This document shows positions 1 through 8,848 of a stretch of 64,000 bases of DNA, piece after piece. Below the pieces are notes generated by a model. It saw nothing but the letters and a program-made list of their open reading frames with translations. It had not been told where the DNA came from and did not search any database. How positions within the stretch are numbered: position 1 is the first letter of the stretch; each line of letters begins with the position of its first letter. This stretch comes from Streptomyces sp. NBC_01428. Its GTDB lineage: Bacteria > Actinomycetota > Actinomycetes > Streptomycetales > Streptomycetaceae. Made by a program: the position numbers and the translations under genes. The stretch spans positions 6,634,001 through 6,698,000 of the forward strand of contig NZ_CP109499.1 of assembly GCF_036231965.1 (NCBI RefSeq). Direction: 5' to 3'.

Positions 1-1
1 C

Positions 2-67
2 CTGCGCGAGGGAGAGCTGCGCATCCGCTTCGCGCCGGACCCCGGCCTGTGGCCGCGCGGCACCTGA
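2..67 (+). CDS. C-terminal end of a protein, possibly an ArsA-family ATPase (partial)
   Basis: The window opens inside a gene. One frame reads LREGELRIRFAPDPGLWPRG and ends at TGA 65-67. This short tail resembles the C-terminal HSP20-like segment of actinobacterial ArsA-type anion-transporting ATPases, which often end in a 'RVRFxPDPxLW' strand. Only 21 codons are visible, so the family call is tentative. The next gene begins 128 bases downstream, so the two are probably separate transcription units. Confidence 0.45.
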   Translation: MREGELRIRFAPDPGLWPRGT

Positions 68-194
68 GCGGGGACGCGGCAGGCGACGTGGCCGAAGGAC
101 GTGCCCCGGTCCTGATCGGGGCCGTCGGGACGGTGAACGGTGTACCGCCGTTCGGGTAACGTCGAAGGCACGAACACGTAGGCAGGAGTCCGCC

Positions 195-680
195 ATGAGC
201 GAAGAGCGCCCCCCATCCGACGCCGCTCAGGAGGAGACGGCCGACGAGGTGCGCGTCGATGAGGCGCACGCGACGGACGCCGACGCCTGGGCGACGGCGT
301 GCGCCGAGGACCTAGCGGAGGAACAGGCCCGCCGCCGCACCCAGCACGGCCCGCCCCCCGGCTCCGCCGCCGAGGAACTGCGCAAGCTCGTCGACGCCGT
401 CGCCGACAAGCTCTCCGGGATCCAGTCGCCGCTGTTCGGCGCGGTCGCCTCGGGCACCGCCCAGCAGATGGTCAACCAGGTCGTCCAGCAGGCCAGGGCC
501 GCCGTCGAACCGGTGATCGAGCGCAACCCGGACGTCTTCGACCATCTCGCCGCCGCGGGCACCGAACTGCTCGCCGCCTACCGCTCGGCCGTCGAGACGC
601 AGGAGCGGCGCTGGACCACCCGAGACACCGGATCTCGTGACGAGGAGCCCGGTCCAGGGGAACACATCGACCTGGACTAA
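195..680 (+). CDS. DUF5304-type hypothetical protein upstream of glkA
   Basis: 161 aa, acidic and predicted mostly helical, with no signal peptide or membrane segment. The N-terminal 50 residues are Glu/Asp/Ala-rich and probably disordered. The core (about 55-140) contains a conserved-looking block, PLFGAVASGTAQQMVNQVVQ, typical of the small Streptomyces proteins found directly before glucokinase (the sco2127-type gene). ATG 195 follows AGGAG at about 184. The gene lies 54 bases before glkA in the same direction, so co-transcription is likely. Genetic work in S. coelicolor links this locus to carbon catabolite effects, but the biochemical role is unknown and nothing in the sequence shows it. 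Confidence 0.75.
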   Translation: MSEERPPSDAAQEETADEVRVDEAHATDADAWATACAEDLAEEQARRRTQHGPPPGSAAEELRKLVDAVADKLSGIQSPLFGAVASGTAQQMVNQVVQQARAAVEPVIERNPDVFDHLAAAGTELLAAYRSAVETQERRWTTRDTGSRDEEPGPGEHIDLD

Positions 681-734
681 AGGTCGCTCGGGTACGGTTG
701 CCCGTAGCGGGGCTCGACCGAAACTGAGGGATTC

Positions 735-1688
735 ATGGGACTCACCATCGGCGTCGATATCGGCGGCACGAAGATCGCGGCCGGTGTGGTCGACGAGGAA
801 GGCAACATCCTCTCGACGCACAAGGTGCCGACTCCCAGCACGCCGCAGGCCATCGTGGACGCCATCGCCTCGGCCGTGGAGGGCGCGCGGGCCGGTCACG
901 ACATCGTGGGCGTCGGCATCGGTGCCGCCGGATACGTGAACCGCCAGCGCTCGACGGTGTACTTCGCGCCGAACATCGACTGGCGCCAGGAGCCGCTCAA
1001 GGCCGAGGTCGAGCAGCGCGTGGGCCTGCCGGTCGTCGTGGAGAACGACGCGAACGCGGCCGCGTGGGGGGAGTACAAGTTCGGTGCGGGCAAGGGGCAC
1101 CGCAACGTCATCTGCATCACCCTGGGCACCGGCCTCGGCGGCGGCATCATCATCGGCAACAAGCTGCGCCGGGGGCACTTCGGCGTGGCCGCCGAGTTCG
1201 GCCACATCCGGATGGTCCCGGACGGCCTGCTGTGCGGCTGCGGCTCGCAGGGGTGCTGGGAGCAGTACGCGTCCGGGCGCGCCCTCGTCCGCTACGCCAA
1301 GCAGCGGGCGAACGCCACCCCGGAGGCCGCGGAGGTCCTGCTGGGCCTCGGCGACGGTTCCCCCGACGGCATCGAGGGCAAGCACATCTCGATGGCCGCC
1401 CGGCAGGGCGACCCGGTGGCGGTGGACTCCTACCGTGAGCTGGCCCGCTGGGCCGGCGCGGGTCTCGCCGACCTCGCGTCGCTGTTCGACCCGTCCGCCT
1501 TCATCGTCGGCGGCGGCCTCTCGGACGAGGGCGAGCTGGTTCTCGACCCGATCCGGAAGTCGTACAAGCGCTGGCTGGTGGGGGGCAACTGGCGCCCGGT
1601 CGCCGATGTGATCGCCGCCCAGCTGGGCAACAAGGCGGGGCTGGTCGGCGCGGCCGACCTGGCCCGGGAGCCCGACCCGATCATGTAA
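735..1688 (+). CDS. glkA: ROK-family glucokinase
   Basis: 317 aa, the usual length of Streptomyces GlkA. It phosphorylates glucose with ATP to glucose-6-phosphate in the cytoplasm, and in this genus it is also central to carbon catabolite repression. The N-terminal phosphate-binding motif DIGGTK is at residues 8-13. The zinc-binding ROK signature CGCGSQGCWE starts at Cys167, with Cys169 and Cys174 and an upstream His in EFGHIRM. LGTGLGGGI is the second nucleotide-binding loop. ATG 735 follows a purine-rich GAGGGA. A strong hairpin ends the unit at 1711-1745. Confidence 0.96.
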   Translation: MGLTIGVDIGGTKIAAGVVDEEGNILSTHKVPTPSTPQAIVDAIASAVEGARAGHDIVGVGIGAAGYVNRQRSTVYFAPNIDWRQEPLKAEVEQRVGLPVVVENDANAAAWGEYKFGAGKGHRNVICITLGTGLGGGIIIGNKLRRGHFGVAAEFGHIRMVPDGLLCGCGSQGCWEQYASGRALVRYAKQRANATPEAAEVLLGLGDGSPDGIEGKHISMAARQGDPVAVDSYRELARWAGAGLADLASLFDPSAFIVGGGLSDEGELVLDPIRKSYKRWLVGGNWRPVADVIAAQLGNKAGLVGAADLAREPDPIM

Positions 1689-1710
1689 CGCGCCTCTTCT
1701 GCCGTACAGC

Positions 1711-1745
1711 GGAGCCCGCCGACCCCCACGGGGCCGGCGGGCTCC
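1711..1745 (+). terminator. Rho-independent-type hairpin after glkA
   Basis: GGAGCCCGCCG (1711-1721) pairs perfectly with CGGCGGGCTCC (1735-1745) around a 13-base loop, 23 bases after the glkA stop. There is no long U-tract, as is common for Streptomyces terminators. Confidence 0.75.
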
Positions 1746-1930
1746 GTCGTTCCCGGCCCGCGCCCGCCCCGGCTGCCCCGGCCGGACGCCCTGCGCGGAT
1801 CGAGGCCGGGTCGGAGGCGATCGGGGCCGAGCGCGAACGCCGGTACCGAGGAGCCCGGGCCCGCGTCGCGCGTTCCGCCCTTCCGCCTTTCGGCCCGTCC
1901 GGCACCGCCGCAACGCGTATCTTGATCGCC

Positions 1931-2695
1931 ATGCCGACCAGCCCCACCGCCAGTCCGCTGCCCGCGTCCCGCACCGAACCCGACGGTTCGGCAGTGATCC
2001 GGGTGCTCAGTTACAACATCCGCTCGATGCGTGACGACACCGCGGCGCTCGCCCGTGTGATCACCGCCTGCGCCCCGGACCTCGTGCTGATCCAGGAGGC
2101 GCCGCGCTTCTTCCGGTGGCGCAAGAAGCTCGCACGCCTGGCCGCCGCCTCCGGCCAGGTGATGCTCTCCGGCGGCGCCACCACCTCGGGGCCCGCGCTG
2201 CTGTGCTCCCTGCGGGCCACCGTCGAACGCACCGAGGACGTGCTGCTCCCGCGGATGCCCGGCCGGCACCGGCGCGGCTTCGCCACGGCCGTGGTCCGCT
2301 TCGGGGGAGCCCGGATCGGTGTGCTGAGCTGTCATCTGTCGCTGCACAAGGACGAGCGCGCGGCGCACGGCGGTCTGCTGCTCGACCGGCTGGCCGGCCT
2401 CGGAACCCCGTACGCCGTCGCGGGCGGCGACCTCAACGAGCGTCCGACCGGGCCGACGTTCCGCCGTGTCGCGGGCGCGCTCCAGGACGGCTGGGTGACC
2501 CGCCCCTGGGGCGCGGAGAACACCTGGACGCGGACGGAACCGGAGCGCCGCATCGACGCGATCTTCGCGACGCCCGGGGTGGAGGTCCTGGGCTGCGGCG
2601 TCCCGCTCGGCCTGCCCGGCATCACGGAGGCGGACCTGAGGGCGGCCACGGACCACCTGCCCGTGCTGGCCGCCCTCAGAGTGCCCGCGTCCTGA
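1931..2695 (+). CDS. endonuclease/exonuclease/phosphatase family protein
   Basis: 254 aa, cytoplasmic. All catalytic blocks of the DNase I-like (EEP) superfamily are present in order: LSYNIRSM, the metal-binding Glu in LIQEAPRFFR, LSCHLSLHKD, the Asn/Asp block AGGDLNERPTG, RIDAIFATPG, and the terminal TDHLPVLA. The substrate (DNA, phosphoinositide-like lipid or other phosphodiester) cannot be told from sequence. ATG 1931 lacks a clear ribosome-binding site. A TATCTT at 1918 ends 7 bases before it, so a leaderless or near-leaderless transcript is possible. The 63-base gap to the next gene is convergent. Confidence 0.88.
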   Translation: MPTSPTASPLPASRTEPDGSAVIRVLSYNIRSMRDDTAALARVITACAPDLVLIQEAPRFFRWRKKLARLAAASGQVMLSGGATTSGPALLCSLRATVERTEDVLLPRMPGRHRRGFATAVVRFGGARIGVLSCHLSLHKDERAAHGGLLLDRLAGLGTPYAVAGGDLNERPTGPTFRRVAGALQDGWVTRPWGAENTWTRTEPERRIDAIFATPGVEVLGCGVPLGLPGITEADLRAATDHLPVLAALRVPAS

Positions 2696-2757
2696 CGCAT
2701 GTCGTAGCTCGTCGCCGCCCGGTGCCGCGCGGTGCGGGGTTCAGACGGTGCGGGGTC

Positions 2758-3591
2758 TCAGACCACCGCGCCGCGGCCCGGGTCGTCCGGATCGTCGTCG
2801 TCGGTCTGCATGCGGGTCACCAGGGTGGCGAAGCCGCCGAGGAAGCCGCCGATGCCGAGGGTGCTGAGCCACCACGTCATGTCCCAGCCGAGCAGTACGG
2901 CGAGCAGCAGCAGGGTGGGTCCGCCGAGCACGCCGAGCCAGGCGAACTTCGCGGTCGTGTCCGCGGCCGGCAGCGGGGGCGGCTCGGGCGGCACGAAGTG
3001 GCCCTCGTCGTCCTCGTCGAAGTCGCCCTCCGCCGGCTCGGGCGCGGTGTGGTCACGCGGGCCGCCGACGCCGCCCACACCGGGCGCGAAGGCCACCGAG
3101 CTGCCGAGGGCCTTGGCGGCCGGGGGCTTCCCGCCGGTCGAGGCGTCCGAAGGGGAAGCGGCACCGGTGGCGTCCTCCGCCCCGCTCCCGTCCTCGTCGT
3201 CCTGGGCGTCCGCGGCCGTCCCGCCACGCTTGCCGGACCTGCCGCCGTCGTCGGGGCCGTCGTTCGTCTCGGGGTCCAGCAGTGCCAGGTCCTCCACGGA
3301 CTTGAACGGCTTCGCGCCGGGCGGGTCCGGCGGCTCCTCGCCGTAGCCCTCGACGATCGACTGCCAGGCGGCCTCCTCGTCGAACGGCACGCTCTGTTCG
3401 TCGCCCGGCGACTCCCCGCCCGCGTCGCCCGGGGCCTGCGCGCGGGTGTCACCGAGGGGCTCCGCCAGCGGTTCTCCGAGCGGCTCGGCGCGCGACTCCC
3501 CGATCCCCTCGCCGAGAGCCCCGTCGAGGGGCTCGCCGACGGGAACGCCCTTCTCCTCGGAATCGCCGCGGTCCGCGTCCTGCTCAGCCAC
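2758..3591 (-). CDS. acidic protein with C-terminal membrane hairpin, unknown function
   Basis: 277 aa if translation starts at GTG 3591. The first ~205 residues are very acidic and low in complexity (many Glu, Asp, Pro, Gly) and probably disordered. Near the C-terminus two hydrophobic stretches, around FAWLGVLGGPTLLLLAVLLG and WWLSTLGIGGFLGGFATL, form a likely membrane hairpin. I recognise no domain. The GTG overlaps the stop of the upstream hydrolase by 8 bases and is preceded by GGAAGGGA, so the two are probably translationally coupled. Such acidic membrane-anchored proteins recur beside this hydrolase in Streptomyces, but a shared role is inference. Confidence 0.75.
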   Translation of the reverse strand: MAEQDADRGDSEEKGVPVGEPLDGALGEGIGESRAEPLGEPLAEPLGDTRAQAPGDAGGESPGDEQSVPFDEEAAWQSIVEGYGEEPPDPPGAKPFKSVEDLALLDPETNDGPDDGGRSGKRGGTAADAQDDEDGSGAEDATGAASPSDASTGGKPPAAKALGSSVAFAPGVGGVGGPRDHTAPEPAEGDFDEDDEGHFVPPEPPPLPAADTTAKFAWLGVLGGPTLLLLAVLLGWDMTWWLSTLGIGGFLGGFATLVTRMQTDDDDPDDPGRGAVV

Positions 3592-4393
3592 CGGCTGCCG
3601 TCCCTTCCTGCTGACCCACCTGACCCGGGCCGGACTCCTTGTCCGCCCCGGGAGCGAGCCGGGTGACGAAGGCGTAGCTCTCCTCGAAGATCCGGTCCGC
3701 ATCGTGGTCCAACGTCGCGACGTGGTAGCTCTGTTCCAGGACGGACTCCGTCACGTCCGTGGACGACACCCGGCCGAGGATGCGGGCCGCGTCGGCGGGG
3801 GAGACGACATGGTCCTGGAGGCTGTGCAGCAGCAGGAGCGGCTGCGTGACCTGCGGCAGTTCCGCGTCGACGACGGCGCACAGTTTCCGCATCGAGTGCG
3901 CGGCGTGCAGCGGCACGCGTGTGTAGCCGAGCTCCTCGGAGCCCTCCTTCGCGATGTCGCTCGCGATGCCCTTCGTGGAGGGGACGAGGTGCCGGACGAC
4001 CGGCAGGGCGTAGGCCGCGAGGCCGTGCACCTTGTTCAGCGGGTTGACGACCACGATGCCGCTGATCTCGTCGCCGTGCCGGGCGGCGAGCCGCAGGGCC
4101 AGCGCGCCGCCCATGGAGAGACCGAACACGAAGACCCGCGAGCACCTCTCGCGCAGGGAGCGCAGCTCGCGGTCGACCTCCGCGTACCAGTCCTGCCAGC
4201 CGGTGAGCTGCATGTCCTCCCAGCGGGTGCCGTGCCCGGGCAGCAGGGGGAGCGCGACGGTGAGGCCGCGCTCGGACAGGTACTCCGCCCAGGGGCGCAG
4301 TGACTGCGGGGAGCCGGTGAAACCGTGGCAGAGGAGGACTCCGACCTCTCCGCCCTCGTGGCGGAACGGCTCGGCTCCAGGAAGGACCGGCAC
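3584..4393 (-). CDS. alpha/beta hydrolase (carboxylesterase / monoacylglycerol lipase type)
   Basis: 269 aa from GTG 4393, which has AGGAG six bases upstream; an in-frame extension to 4576 lacks such a site. The oxyanion-hole block LLCHGFTGSP is near residue 30, the nucleophile elbow GLSMGG near residue 105, the acid in LLLHSLQDHVV and the His in EQSYHVATLDHD. This combination is typical of small carboxylesterases such as Est30 and of monoacylglycerol lipases, which cleave short-chain or monoacylglycerol esters. It is divergent from the acyltransferase gene that starts 143 bases away. A link to lipid turnover is plausible but not shown. Confidence 0.88.
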   Translation of the reverse strand: MPVLPGAEPFRHEGGEVGVLLCHGFTGSPQSLRPWAEYLSERGLTVALPLLPGHGTRWEDMQLTGWQDWYAEVDRELRSLRERCSRVFVFGLSMGGALALRLAARHGDEISGIVVVNPLNKVHGLAAYALPVVRHLVPSTKGIASDIAKEGSEELGYTRVPLHAAHSMRKLCAVVDAELPQVTQPLLLLHSLQDHVVSPADAARILGRVSSTDVTESVLEQSYHVATLDHDADRIFEESYAFVTRLAPGADKESGPGQVGQQEGTAAGG

Positions 4394-4536
4394 CTCGGTC
4401 TCCTGTTCGTGAGAAGGACGGGAACGACCCCAGGTCTGCTTCACCGTACGCGACGGTACTGACACCGACCAGGGTCGTCGGAGCCTTTGACAGTGCTCCG
4501 GGTTAAGGTCTGATCCACGACTCAGGAGGCACTCGG

Positions 4537-5472
4537 GTGATCTACGGCGCAATGAAGTTTTCCATCGGAGGGTCACTGAAGCTCGCCTTCAGGCCCTGGG
4601 TGGAAGGCCTCGAGAACATCCCTGCCGAGGGGGCCGCCATCCTGGCGAGCAATCACCTGTCGTTCTCGGACTCGTTCTTCCTTCCCGCGATCCTCGACCG
4701 CAAGGTCACCTTCATCGCCAAGGCGGAGTACTTCACGACGCCCGGTCTCAAGGGCCGGATGACCGCCGCGTTCTTCAAGGGCGTCGGCCAGCTCCCGGTG
4801 GACCGTTCCGGCGCCCGCGGCGCGGGTGAGGCGGCCGTCAAGAGCGGGATAGACGTCATCGAGCGCGGAGAGCTGTTCGGCATCTATCCGGAGGGCACCC
4901 GCTCGCCCGACGGGCGGCTGTACCGCGGCAAGCCGGGCGGCCTCGCGCGCGTGGCGCTGGCCACCGGCGCACCCGTCATCCCCGTCGCGATGATCGACAC
5001 CGAGAAGATCCAGCCGCCGGGGAAGGTGATGCCCAAGCTGATGCGTCCGGGCATCCGCATCGGCAAGCCGCTGGACTTCAGCCGGTACAACGGCATGGAG
5101 CACGACCGTTTCGTGCTCCGCGCGGTGACCGACGAGGTCATGTACGAGATCATGAAGCTCTCCGGCCAGGAGTACGTCGACATCTACGCGACGGCCGCCA
5201 AGCGGCAGATCGCGGAGGCGGCCAAGGCCGAGAAGGAAGAGGAGAAGGCCGAGAAGGCGGAGAAGGCGGCGCTCGCGCAGGCCGAGAAGCAGGCGGCGGC
5301 GGAAGCGGCCGAACAGCGGGCCGCCGAGCAGAGGCGCGCCGAGCTGAAGCTCGTCGAGGACGAGGGCGGCGCGGCGAAGAACGCCGAGAACGCCGAGAAC
5401 GCCGAGAGCGACAGGAACGCCGCGGACGGCGCGGACGGCGCGGCGAAGGACAGCGGGCACAAGGACGCCTAG
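4537..5472 (+). CDS. 1-acyl-sn-glycerol-3-phosphate acyltransferase (PlsC family)
   Basis: 311 aa. The H-x4-D acyltransferase motif is SNHLSFSD (about residues 40-47), and the phosphate-binding block is PEGTRSPDGRLYRGKPG. It likely transfers an acyl chain to lysophosphatidate at the inner membrane face. The last ~90 residues are an unusual Ala/Glu/Lys-rich coiled-coil or disordered tail that ends with a three-fold Asn-Ala-Glu repeat and is not part of the enzyme domain. GTG 4537 has AGGAGG seven bases upstream, so I prefer it to ATG 4552. Confidence 0.9.
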   Translation: MIYGAMKFSIGGSLKLAFRPWVEGLENIPAEGAAILASNHLSFSDSFFLPAILDRKVTFIAKAEYFTTPGLKGRMTAAFFKGVGQLPVDRSGARGAGEAAVKSGIDVIERGELFGIYPEGTRSPDGRLYRGKPGGLARVALATGAPVIPVAMIDTEKIQPPGKVMPKLMRPGIRIGKPLDFSRYNGMEHDRFVLRAVTDEVMYEIMKLSGQEYVDIYATAAKRQIAEAAKAEKEEEKAEKAEKAALAQAEKQAAAEAAEQRAAEQRRAELKLVEDEGGAAKNAENAENAESDRNAADGADGAAKDSGHKDA

Positions 5473-5609
5473 CGGGGGAGCGGCGCCCCGGAGACCTCCG
5501 GGCGGGCCGAGGGCCGCCCGGCGCGGGGGAAGCCGGACCGGCGCGGACGGGAACGGTCCGCCCGCCGGGAGCGTCCGTCAGGACGTCGGCAGTGTGGGGT
5601 GGGGGAGAC

Positions 5610-6836
5610 ATGGCCAAGCGCGAGAGAGTCATGAGGATGTCGGTCGAGCAGCCGCTGTGGCGTGCCCTGACCGCGTACCGGGTGCTGACCATGTTCTACG
5701 CGGTCGGGCTGTTCGCCACCGCCTACGACCACTTCACCCGCCCCTGGGTGGCCGTCACCTACTTCGCCGTGCTGTTCGTCTGGACCCTGGCCACCCTGCC
5801 GAGGGTCGCCGGCGCGGTCCACTGCACCAAGCCGTTCCTCGCCGCCGACCTCACCGTCGCGCTGACCGGAATCCTGCTCACCCGGGTCGCCGACGCGGGC
5901 TCGCGCATCGACGGGGGAGGGCCGACGCTGCCGTCGATATGGACGGCAGGCGCCGTCCTGGCGTTCGCGATCAAGGGCGGCTGGCGGTGGGCGGCGTTCG
6001 CCTCCACCCTCGTCGCGGCGGCCAACCTCGTCGAGCGGGGCGCCCCGACCCGCGACACCGTGCACAACGTGATCCTCGTCTGGGTCGCCTCCATCGCGAT
6101 CGGCTACGTCGTCGAGGTGGCCCGCGCCTCGGAGCGCACCCTCGCCCGCGCCCTGGAGATCGAGGCCGCCACCCGTGAGCGCGAGCGGCTCGCCCGGGAC
6201 ATCCACGACGGCGTGCTCCAGGTCCTCGCGATGGTGCAGCGGCGGGGCAGCACGCTCGGCGGCGAGGCCGCCGAGCTCGGCCGGATGGCCGGCGAGCAGG
6301 AGGTCGCGCTGCGCACGCTGGTGTCGGGCGGGATGGTGCCCCTCTCCCGGGTGTCGGAGGACGCCGCGCTCGGCGCGCTCGTGCGGGCGGTCGACGAACC
6401 GGACGACGAGGACGACCCCGTGGGCCCCGTCGACCTGCGCTCCCTGCTCGCCCCGTACGCCACCGCGCGCGTGACCTTCTCCGAGCCCGGCGCTCCGGTA
6501 CCGCTCACCCCGGCCGCCGCGCGGGAGCTGGCGGCGGCCGTCGGCGCCGCCCTGGACAACGTCCGCAGGCACGTCGGCGCGGACGCCCGCGCCTGGATCC
6601 TGGTCGAGGACGAACCGGACGAGGTCGTGGTGACCGTGCGCGACGACGGCCCCGGCATCCCGGAGGGCCGGCTCGCGCAGGCCGAGGGAGAGGGCCGCCT
6701 CGGGGTGGCGCTGTCCATCCGCGGCCGGCTGCGCGACCTGGGCGGCACGGCGGAGCTGGTCTCGGTCCCCGGGCAGGGCACGGAGGTCGAGCTGAAGGTA
6801 CCGAAGGTCTCACGGGGAAGGGCGAGCACACGATGA
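5610..6836 (+). CDS. MacS-type membrane sensor histidine kinase
   Basis: 408 aa from ATG 5610, preceded by GGGGGAG. The first ~160 residues contain about five to six hydrophobic membrane segments with only short loops, as in the MacS family. The dimerisation/phosphoacceptor box is RERERLARDIHDGVLQ, His in RDIHDG. The HATPase_c domain follows with the N-box ALDNVRRHVG, DDGPGIPEGRL and the G-rich end GQGTEVELKVP. It pairs with the LuxR-type regulator 19 bases downstream. The signal is unknown; a membrane-embedded sensor without a large outer domain suggests sensing of envelope or membrane-soluble cues. Confidence 0.9.
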   Translation: MAKRERVMRMSVEQPLWRALTAYRVLTMFYAVGLFATAYDHFTRPWVAVTYFAVLFVWTLATLPRVAGAVHCTKPFLAADLTVALTGILLTRVADAGSRIDGGGPTLPSIWTAGAVLAFAIKGGWRWAAFASTLVAAANLVERGAPTRDTVHNVILVWVASIAIGYVVEVARASERTLARALEIEAATRERERLARDIHDGVLQVLAMVQRRGSTLGGEAAELGRMAGEQEVALRTLVSGGMVPLSRVSEDAALGALVRAVDEPDDEDDPVGPVDLRSLLAPYATARVTFSEPGAPVPLTPAAARELAAAVGAALDNVRRHVGADARAWILVEDEPDEVVVTVRDDGPGIPEGRLAQAEGEGRLGVALSIRGRLRDLGGTAELVSVPGQGTEVELKVPKVSRGRASTR

Positions 6837-6855
6837 CGGACACGAGGGGACGGCG

Positions 6856-7557
6856 ATGACGGACGGCACGGCGGAGGAGCGGCGGACGGGCGAGGGTCCC
6901 GTGCGGGTCATGGTGGTGGACGACCACCCGATGTGGCGGGACGCCGTGGCCCGTGACCTGGAGGCCGCCGGCTTCGACGTGGTGGCCACGGCGGGCGACG
7001 GCGAGCAGGCCGTGCGCCGCGCGCTGGCCGTCGCCCCCGACGTCCTCGTCCTCGACCTGAACCTGCCCGCCAAACCCGGTGTCCAGGTCTGCAAGGAACT
7101 GGTCGGCGCCGATCCGGCTCTGCGGGTCCTCGTCCTGTCGGCCAGCGGCGAGCACGCCGACGTGCTGGAGGCGGTGAAGTCCGGGGCGACCGGCTACCTC
7201 CTCAAGTCCGCGTCCACCGAGGAGCTGACCGACGCCGTGCGGCGGACGGCCGTCGGGGATCCGGTGTTCACCCCCGGCCTCGCCGGGCTGGTCCTCGGCG
7301 AGTACCGCCGACTGGCCTCGGAGCCCGTCACGGCGGCGGGCGCCGACGAGCCGCGGGCGCCGCAGCTGACCGACCGCGAGACCGAGGTGCTGCGTCTGGT
7401 CGCCAAGGGCCTGAGCTACAAGCAGATCGCCGAGCGTCTGGTCATCTCGCACCGCACGGTCCAGAACCACGTGCAGAACACCCTGGGCAAGCTCCAGCTC
7501 CACAACCGTGTCGAGCTGGTCCGCTACGCCATCGAGCGCGGCCTGGACGACGAGTAA
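6856..7557 (+). CDS. NarL/FixJ (LuxR-type) response regulator, partner of the MacS-type kinase
   Basis: 233 aa. The receiver domain (about 16-135) has the acidic pair Asp22-Asp23, the phosphoacceptor Asp67 in LVLDLNLP and the Lys in YLLKSAS. The C-terminal LuxR helix-turn-helix (about 168-230) reads LTDRETEVLRLVAKGLSYKQ and onwards, ending in LQLHNRVELVRYA. ATG 6856 is preceded by GAGGGGAC. The nearby ATG 6833 overlapping the kinase stop opens only an 8-codon frame and is not the start. Targets are not evident; the adjacent phosphofructokinase gene is a possible but unsupported one. Confidence 0.93.
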   Translation: MTDGTAEERRTGEGPVRVMVVDDHPMWRDAVARDLEAAGFDVVATAGDGEQAVRRALAVAPDVLVLDLNLPAKPGVQVCKELVGADPALRVLVLSASGEHADVLEAVKSGATGYLLKSASTEELTDAVRRTAVGDPVFTPGLAGLVLGEYRRLASEPVTAAGADEPRAPQLTDRETEVLRLVAKGLSYKQIAERLVISHRTVQNHVQNTLGKLQLHNRVELVRYAIERGLDDE

Positions 7558-7652
7558 ACCACCCGATAACCACCCAAGGTCCCCCTTCGGGTGATCTCTG
7601 GTGATCAACTACGCGACAATGCACCGGAATTGACCATCCGCACCATCCCGGA

Positions 7653-7666
7653 GTGACGTGGGTCAC
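7653..7666. promoter_or_regulatory. candidate Crp-binding site upstream of pfkA
   Basis: GTGACGTGGGTCAC matches the GTG-N6-GNCAC pattern reported for the S. coelicolor cAMP receptor protein and is a 5-bp inverted repeat around GTGG. It lies 43 bases before the pfkA start, next to TTTAGCGT, which could be a -10 region. Confidence 0.45.
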
Positions 7667-7708
7667 CTTTAGCGTGAGTCCATCAGCCACTCGGCGAAGG
7701 GACTTTCC

Positions 7709-8737
7709 ATGCGGGTCGGAGTACTGACCGGAGGCGGCGACTGCCCCGGACTCAACGCCGTCATCCGGGGCATCGTCCGCAAGGGCGTACAGGAGTACGG
7801 CTACGAGTTCGTCGGCTTCCGGGACGGCTGGCGGGGGCCGCTGGAGGACGACACGGTCCGGCTGGACATCCCCGCCGTCCGGGGCATCCTGCCGCGCGGC
7901 GGCACCATCCTCGGGTCCTCGCGCACCAATCCCCTCAAGCAGGAGAACGGCATCCGCCGGATCAAGGAGACCCTCGTCAAGCAGGACGTCGACGCGCTCA
8001 TCGCGATCGGCGGCGAGGACACCCTGGGTGTCGCCGCGCGGCTCGGCGACGAGTACGGCATCGACATCGTCGGCGTGCCGAAGACGATAGACAACGACCT
8101 GTCCGCCACCGACTACACCTTCGGCTTCGACACGGCGGTCGGCATCGCGACCGAGGCCATCGACCGCCTCCACACCACCGCCGAGTCGCACATGCGCGTC
8201 CTCGTCTGCGAGGTGATGGGCCGCCACGCGGGCTGGATCGCGATCCACTCGGGCCTGGCCGGCGGCGCGAACGTCATCCTCATCCCCGAGCAGCGCTTCG
8301 ACGTCGAGCAGGTCTGCGCCTGGGTGACCTCCCGCTTCAAGGCGTCGTACGCGCCGATCGTCGTCGTCGCCGAGGGCGCGATGCCCAAGGACGGCGACAT
8401 GGTCCTCAAGGACGGCACGCTGGACTCGTTCGGGCACGTCCGGCTCTCCGGTGTCGGCGAGTGGCTGGCCAAGGAGATCGAACGGCGCACCGGCAAGGAG
8501 GCGCGCACCACCGTCCTCGGGCACGTCCAGCGCGGCGGGACGCCCAGTGCCTTCGACCGCTGGCTCGCCACCCGCTTCGGGCTGCACGCCATCGAGGCCG
8601 TCCGGGACGGTGACTTCGGCAAGATGGTCGCCCTGCGGGGCACGGACATCGTCCGCGTCCCCATCGCCGAGGCGACCGCCCGTCTGAAGACCGTCGACCC
8701 GGCGCTGTACCAGGAGGTCGGCGTCTTCTTCGGCTGA
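7709..8737 (+). CDS. pfkA: 6-phosphofructokinase with PPi-type specificity residues
   Basis: 342 aa, cytoplasmic, glycolysis: phosphorylates fructose-6-phosphate at C1. The N-terminal TGGGDCPGLNAVIRG loop, the catalytic PKTIDNDL (Asp128 as base), MGRHAGWIA and HVQRGGTPSAFDR are all present. The loop that reads GGDGS in ATP-dependent bacterial enzymes reads GGEDT here (Glu103-Asp104-Thr105), and the residue before TIDND is Lys125 instead of Gly. In the PFK family an Asp at the 104 position together with Lys at the 124 position goes with pyrophosphate use. The enzyme may therefore be PPi-dependent, unlike the main ATP-PFK of S. coelicolor. The start ATG 7709 follows GAAGGGA. Confidence 0.93.
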   Translation: MRVGVLTGGGDCPGLNAVIRGIVRKGVQEYGYEFVGFRDGWRGPLEDDTVRLDIPAVRGILPRGGTILGSSRTNPLKQENGIRRIKETLVKQDVDALIAIGGEDTLGVAARLGDEYGIDIVGVPKTIDNDLSATDYTFGFDTAVGIATEAIDRLHTTAESHMRVLVCEVMGRHAGWIAIHSGLAGGANVILIPEQRFDVEQVCAWVTSRFKASYAPIVVVAEGAMPKDGDMVLKDGTLDSFGHVRLSGVGEWLAKEIERRTGKEARTTVLGHVQRGGTPSAFDRWLATRFGLHAIEAVRDGDFGKMVALRGTDIVRVPIAEATARLKTVDPALYQEVGVFFG

Positions 8738-8848
8738 CGGCGACGCCGCGCCGTGATCTCCACCGCGCCTCCGTCCGCCCCTGCGACCTGAGGGGACGGG
8801 CCGTATATTCGGCATCCGGCCCATAACCCTCCAGAACGGGAGCAGCCG

